In this document: positions 48,458 to 51,416 of the stretch, piece by piece
How the letters are laid out: every line of letters starts with the position of its first letter
How positions within the stretch are numbered: position 1 is the first letter of the stretch
Assembly: GCA_024698705.1 (NCBI GenBank)
Contig: JAILQX010000024.1
Span: 1 to 51,416, forward strand
DNA from: Lachnospiraceae bacterium
GTDB lineage: Bacteria; Bacillota; Clostridia; Lachnospirales; Lachnospiraceae
Length of the DNA stretch: 51,416 nucleotides
Direction: 5' to 3'
The notes under the pieces: model-generated
What the model was told of the DNA's origin: nothing
What the model saw: only the letters and a program-made list of their open reading frames with translations
The model's database searches: none
Program-made: the position numbers and the translations under genes

Positions 48458-48907
48458 TTATTTTTGCTGTTCTCCAAACAGCTTCATCATCTTTTCGAGA
48501 AGCATCTTTAACTCGGCTGCATTCTCCATGCCCTTGATGCACATACCTACCTGTATCGGTACATCCTTTGCCTGTTCCTTGAGCTTTTCTCCGGCCGGTG
48601 TGATCGTCACTATCAGATCCCTTGCATCTTTCTTTGATCTTTCTTTTGTGATAAAACCTTTCTCTTCCAGCCTTTTAAGTACAGGTGTCAGGGTTCCGCT
48701 GTCCAGATAGAGCCTTTCTTTCAGATGTCTTGTAACGACCTTCTTCTCTTCCCACATCACCATCATGGTGATGTACTGCGTATATGTGAGATCCAGCTTG
48801 CTCAAAAAAGGCGTATATCTGTTCACTATCTCCTTGGCACATACATAGAGCGGAAAACAAAGCTGATTATCCAGCAGAAGCATGTCACATGAACTATCCT
48901 TTGCCAT
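48458..48907 (-). CDS. MarR-family regulator, OhrR-like peroxide sensor
   Basis: 149 residues with a winged helix (LTYTQYITMMVMWEEK, LYLDSGTLTPVLKRLEEKGF, then the wing RSKKDARDLIVTIT). The N-terminal LDNQLCFPLYV carries Cys17 at the position of the reactive cysteine of OhrR, which is oxidised by organic peroxides. It is first in an operon with a glutathione peroxidase. A strong promoter with a palindrome at its start point (48940-48980) suggests that it represses its own operon. Confidence 0.88.
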   Translation of the reverse strand: MAKDSSCDMLLLDNQLCFPLYVCAKEIVNRYTPFLSKLDLTYTQYITMMVMWEEKKVVTRHLKERLYLDSGTLTPVLKRLEEKGFITKERSKKDARDLIVTITPAGEKLKEQAKDVPIQVGMCIKGMENAAELKMLLEKMMKLFGEQQK

Positions 48908-48939
48908 AACCTCTCACCTCTTTATTATGTCTTATTTGG

Positions 48940-48980
48940 TTTTGCAAAATCAGTTTAGCGCAATCGATTAGTCCTGTCAA
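48940..48980 (-). promoter_or_regulatory. Promoter and operator-like palindrome of the OhrR-like/peroxidase operon
   Basis: TTGACA (48975-48980) and TAAACT (48952-48957) are exactly 17 bases apart on the minus strand. The 10-bp perfect palindrome TTTTGCAAAA (48940-48949) lies over the expected start point, ideal for repression. Confidence 0.75.
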
Positions 48981-49173
48981 CATCTTTTTTTGTAATATCA
49001 GTTATTTGGGGATACGGTTATATCTGCCGGGCCGGAATGTCCGGTCAGTTTATTTTATGCAGGGCCAGATCATTTTTTGTCTGTTACACACCGGATATTT
49101 ATGTTAAAATAGTCATGTTTATTTTATGATCTGCATATGATCATCAATATCGGTTTCTGAGAGGAGTTTTGAT

Positions 49174-49779
49174 ATGTATATAACCTGTTTGGATCTGGAA
49201 GGCGTTCTCGTACCTGAGATATGGATCGCATTTGCAAAGGAAAGCGGTATTCCGGAGCTTAAAAAGACTACAAGGGATGAGCCCGACTATGATAAATTGA
49301 TGCGCTGGAGGATCTCCGTTCTGAAGGAACACGGCCTCGGCCTTAAGGAGATCCAAGATACGATCGCTAAGATAGACCCCATGCCGGGAGCAAAGGAATT
49401 TCTTGATGAACTCCGTTCTGTCTGTCAGGTGATCATCATCAGCGATACATTTACACAGTTTGCCACACCGCTCATGAAGAAACTCGGCTGGCCGACACTG
49501 TTCTGCAACTCACTTGAGGTTGCCGATAACGGTGAGATCACGGGCTTTAAGATGCGTATAGAGAATTCCAAGTTCACAACAGTTAAGGCTCTTCAGTCCA
49601 TCGGCTTTGATACTATCGCAAGCGGTGACAGTTTCAACGACCTTGGCATGATCAAGGCCAGCAAAGCCGGCTTCCTGTTCAAGAGCACGGAGCAGATCAT
49701 AAAGGACAATCCCGAACTGCCTGCATTTGAAACATACGATGAACTGCTTTCCGCTATAAAGAACGTACTGAACTCTTAA
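49174..49779 (+). CDS. thrH: ThrH: phosphoserine phosphatase/homoserine phosphotransferase
   Basis: A 201-residue HAD-superfamily enzyme. The nucleophile motif is DLEGVLVPEIWI (D7; Glu9 where most HAD proteins have Asp), a hallmark of ThrH. ISDTFTQF and SGDSFNDLGM supply the other HAD motifs. ThrH dephosphorylates phosphoserine and can transfer phosphate to homoserine. GAGAGGAG lies 7 bases before the ATG. An extended -10 (TGTTAAAAT near 49103) is a possible promoter. It shares homoserine metabolism with metA in this window, but is not linked to it. Confidence 0.9.
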   Translation: MYITCLDLEGVLVPEIWIAFAKESGIPELKKTTRDEPDYDKLMRWRISVLKEHGLGLKEIQDTIAKIDPMPGAKEFLDELRSVCQVIIISDTFTQFATPLMKKLGWPTLFCNSLEVADNGEITGFKMRIENSKFTTVKALQSIGFDTIASGDSFNDLGMIKASKAGFLFKSTEQIIKDNPELPAFETYDELLSAIKNVLNS

Positions 49780-49842
49780 TCCAATATGCTATATACGCAA
49801 ACTCAAAACACGAGGGTGCCATAGCATACACAAAACGAACAC

Positions 49843-50277
49843 ATGCGAGAACTTAAAGACGAAAAACTCATTGCCCTCCGCGAGAAGATGCTGGAGGTCA
49901 CATACAGTAACAATTTTAACAATTACATGGGTATAGAAGTGGTCGAGCTGAATGAGAACTACTGCAAGACCAGAGTTAAATACAGCGATCATGTGATCAA
50001 CCCCTATGGTTCATTTCACGGCGGCGTACTCAGTGCACTGGCGGATGCGACAGCCGGAACGGCAGCCTGCATGTGCGGCTACTATGTCACAACGGTATCC
50101 TCGACCATGAACTATCTCCTGCCCGCAATAAATACCGAATACATCAGCTGCGAGGCCATGAAGCTTAAAACAGGCAAGCATCTGTCGGTATTTGACATAA
50201 GGATCACCGATGACAACGGTCATCTCCTTGACAGCGGCGAATACATATTTTTTATCGGAAAACAAAAGGTTGTCTGA
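49843..50277 (+). CDS. PaaI-family hotdog thioesterase
   Basis: 144 residues. The hotdog-fold signature is INPYGSFHGGVLSALADATA, with the HGG motif and catalytic-type Asp typical of PaaI/YbgC acyl-CoA thioesterases. No good ribosome binding site precedes the ATG at 49843, and an internal ATG 15 codons in is an alternative, so the start is uncertain. It follows thrH by 63 bases. Its last codons form one arm of a terminator hairpin. The substrate is unknown. Confidence 0.85.
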   Translation: MRELKDEKLIALREKMLEVTYSNNFNNYMGIEVVELNENYCKTRVKYSDHVINPYGSFHGGVLSALADATAGTAACMCGYYVTTVSSTMNYLLPAINTEYISCEAMKLKTGKHLSVFDIRITDDNGHLLDSGEYIFFIGKQKVV

Positions 50278-50292
50278 CGACAACCTTTTTTT
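50264..50292. terminator. Bidirectional terminator between thioesterase and flavin reductase genes
   Basis: GGTTGTC pairs with GACAACC around TGAC, flanked by AAAA on the left and seven T residues on the right. The convergent genes at 49843-50277 and 50300-50860 share it, and its left arm overlaps the thioesterase stop region. Confidence 0.88.
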
Positions 50293-50299
50293 GTATGCA

Positions 50300-50860
50300 T
50301 TATTTCTTAACAGAATACCCGAATTTTCCCAGCTTTTCTCCGAGTTCAAAATACTCTCCGTGGGAATATGCCACAAGTCCCGCATCTTCCAATACGAATC
50401 TTCCCTTTTCATCCATGTAAGCCTCATCCACTGTCACTCCGACCACTTCGGCAATATACATGTCATGCGATCCCAGTCTTTCCGTCTTTCTGACCTTACA
50501 GTAAATATTGACGGGACTTTCATTTATCGCAGGTGTCGGCATGAATTCCGAAACATATTCCGTAAGTTTCATGTCCGCGAACTTGTCTGTATCCCTGCCC
50601 GATCTTACACCGCAATAATCACAGGCGTAAGTGAGATCCTTTCCGACAAGATTGACTACAAATTCCCCTGTTTCTTCTATGATGTCATGAGAATACCTCT
50701 CGGGTCTCACCGATATCGAAAGCATCGGAGGATCCGAGCAGACCGTACCGGTCCATGCCACCGTTACGATATTTGGCTTTTCTCCTTCTCTCTTGCAACT
50801 CACCATCACTACAGGCAAAGGATAAAGCATATTGCCCGGTTTCCAATTCTGTTTTGCCAT
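50300..50860 (-). CDS. Flavin reductase-like (flavoredoxin) protein
   Basis: 186 residues from the ATG at 50860, which has AGGAGAA at good distance; an in-frame ATG at 50884 lacks this. It fits the FMN-binding split-barrel flavin reductase family: LPVVMVSC, IVTVAWTGTVCSDPPMLSIS and FVVNLVG near the N-terminus, then a GSHDMYIAEVVGV strand. Members of this group in anaerobes bind FMN and shuttle electrons. The partner is unknown. Confidence 0.88.
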   Translation of the reverse strand: MAKQNWKPGNMLYPLPVVMVSCKREGEKPNIVTVAWTGTVCSDPPMLSISVRPERYSHDIIEETGEFVVNLVGKDLTYACDYCGVRSGRDTDKFADMKLTEYVSEFMPTPAINESPVNIYCKVRKTERLGSHDMYIAEVVGVTVDEAYMDEKGRFVLEDAGLVAYSHGEYFELGEKLGKFGYSVKK

Positions 50861-50904
50861 AGTTTTCTCCTGTCTTTCTGACACTGTCTCAGAAACTTGT
50901 CCAT

Positions 50905-50937
50905 AAAAAAAGTCCTACAGGTCATGTAGGACTTTTG
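50905..50937 (-). terminator. Intrinsic terminator of gdhA
   Basis: AGTCCTACA pairs perfectly with TGTAGGACT around a 5-base loop, with seven T residues on the minus strand, just past the gdhA stop codon. Confidence 0.9.
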
Positions 50938-50950
50938 AGTTCATTAATGT

Positions 50951-51416
<466 letters not shown>

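Overview
The window reads like a chromosomal segment from a Gram-positive anaerobe of the Clostridia, most likely family Lachnospiraceae (Butyrivibrio or a relative; the genus is a guess). This rests on strong AGGAGG-type ribosome binding sites, an acetyl-CoA-type MetA, a yhaO/yhaN pair, NADP-type glutamate dehydrogenase, and large propeller histidine kinases and HD-GYP proteins. Almost everything lies on the minus strand. No rRNA, tRNA, transposase or CRISPR array was seen.

Region 1 (1 to about 19.2 kb) is an AT-rich accessory block, by eye about 28-41% GC, dominated by nucleases, helicases and nucleotide-pool enzymes. It looks like a defence island. In minus-strand reading order it holds: (a) a DUF4011-helicase-Vsr-like giant protein followed by a membrane-anchored Mrr-type nuclease, bracketed by two direct copies of a ~480-bp unit carrying a small unknown gene (one copy broken by a stop codon); (b) two membrane proteins of unknown role, one a zinc-ribbon protein with two tandem domains; (c) an SF1 helicase with an embedded nuclease-like motif and a C-terminal zinc ribbon; (d) a tightly coupled three-gene operon encoding a dCTP-deaminase/dUTPase-fold membrane protein with altered catalytic residues, a GNAT-HAM1 (ITPase-like) fusion and a guanylate-kinase-like protein, with a terminator-like hairpin in its leader; (e) a second operon of Schlafen-type (DUF2075) helicase, NUDIX hydrolase, SAM methyltransferase and HNH endonuclease. 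The three-gene nucleotide operon (d) is the best candidate for an undescribed system.

Region 2 (19.3 to 32 kb) is richer in GC and holds signalling genes. One operon encodes a membrane HD-GYP protein with intact motifs, a 1400-residue propeller hybrid histidine kinase (HisKA, receiver, HPt), a response regulator with a degenerate first receiver, and a second HD-GYP protein whose metal ligands are partly lost and which carries two tandem beta-rich domains. A chemotaxis receptor stands upstream behind its own terminator.

Region 3 (32 to 46.4 kb) holds an XRE-TPR regulator overlapping an ABC exporter, a DUF6688-like membrane protein, a small anchored protein, homoserine O-acetyltransferase (metA), and a housekeeping run yhaO-yhaN-MATE-tcdA-rluF-like-ligA. 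A divergent intergenic region at 46.4-46.66 kb carries three spaced palindromic repeats and a 35-bp perfect palindrome.

Region 4 (46.66 kb to the end) has an ASKHA/RACo-like ATPase, an OhrR-like MarR regulator with glutathione peroxidase, ThrH, a PaaI-type thioesterase, a flavin reductase and the 3' part of gdhA, which runs off the right edge.
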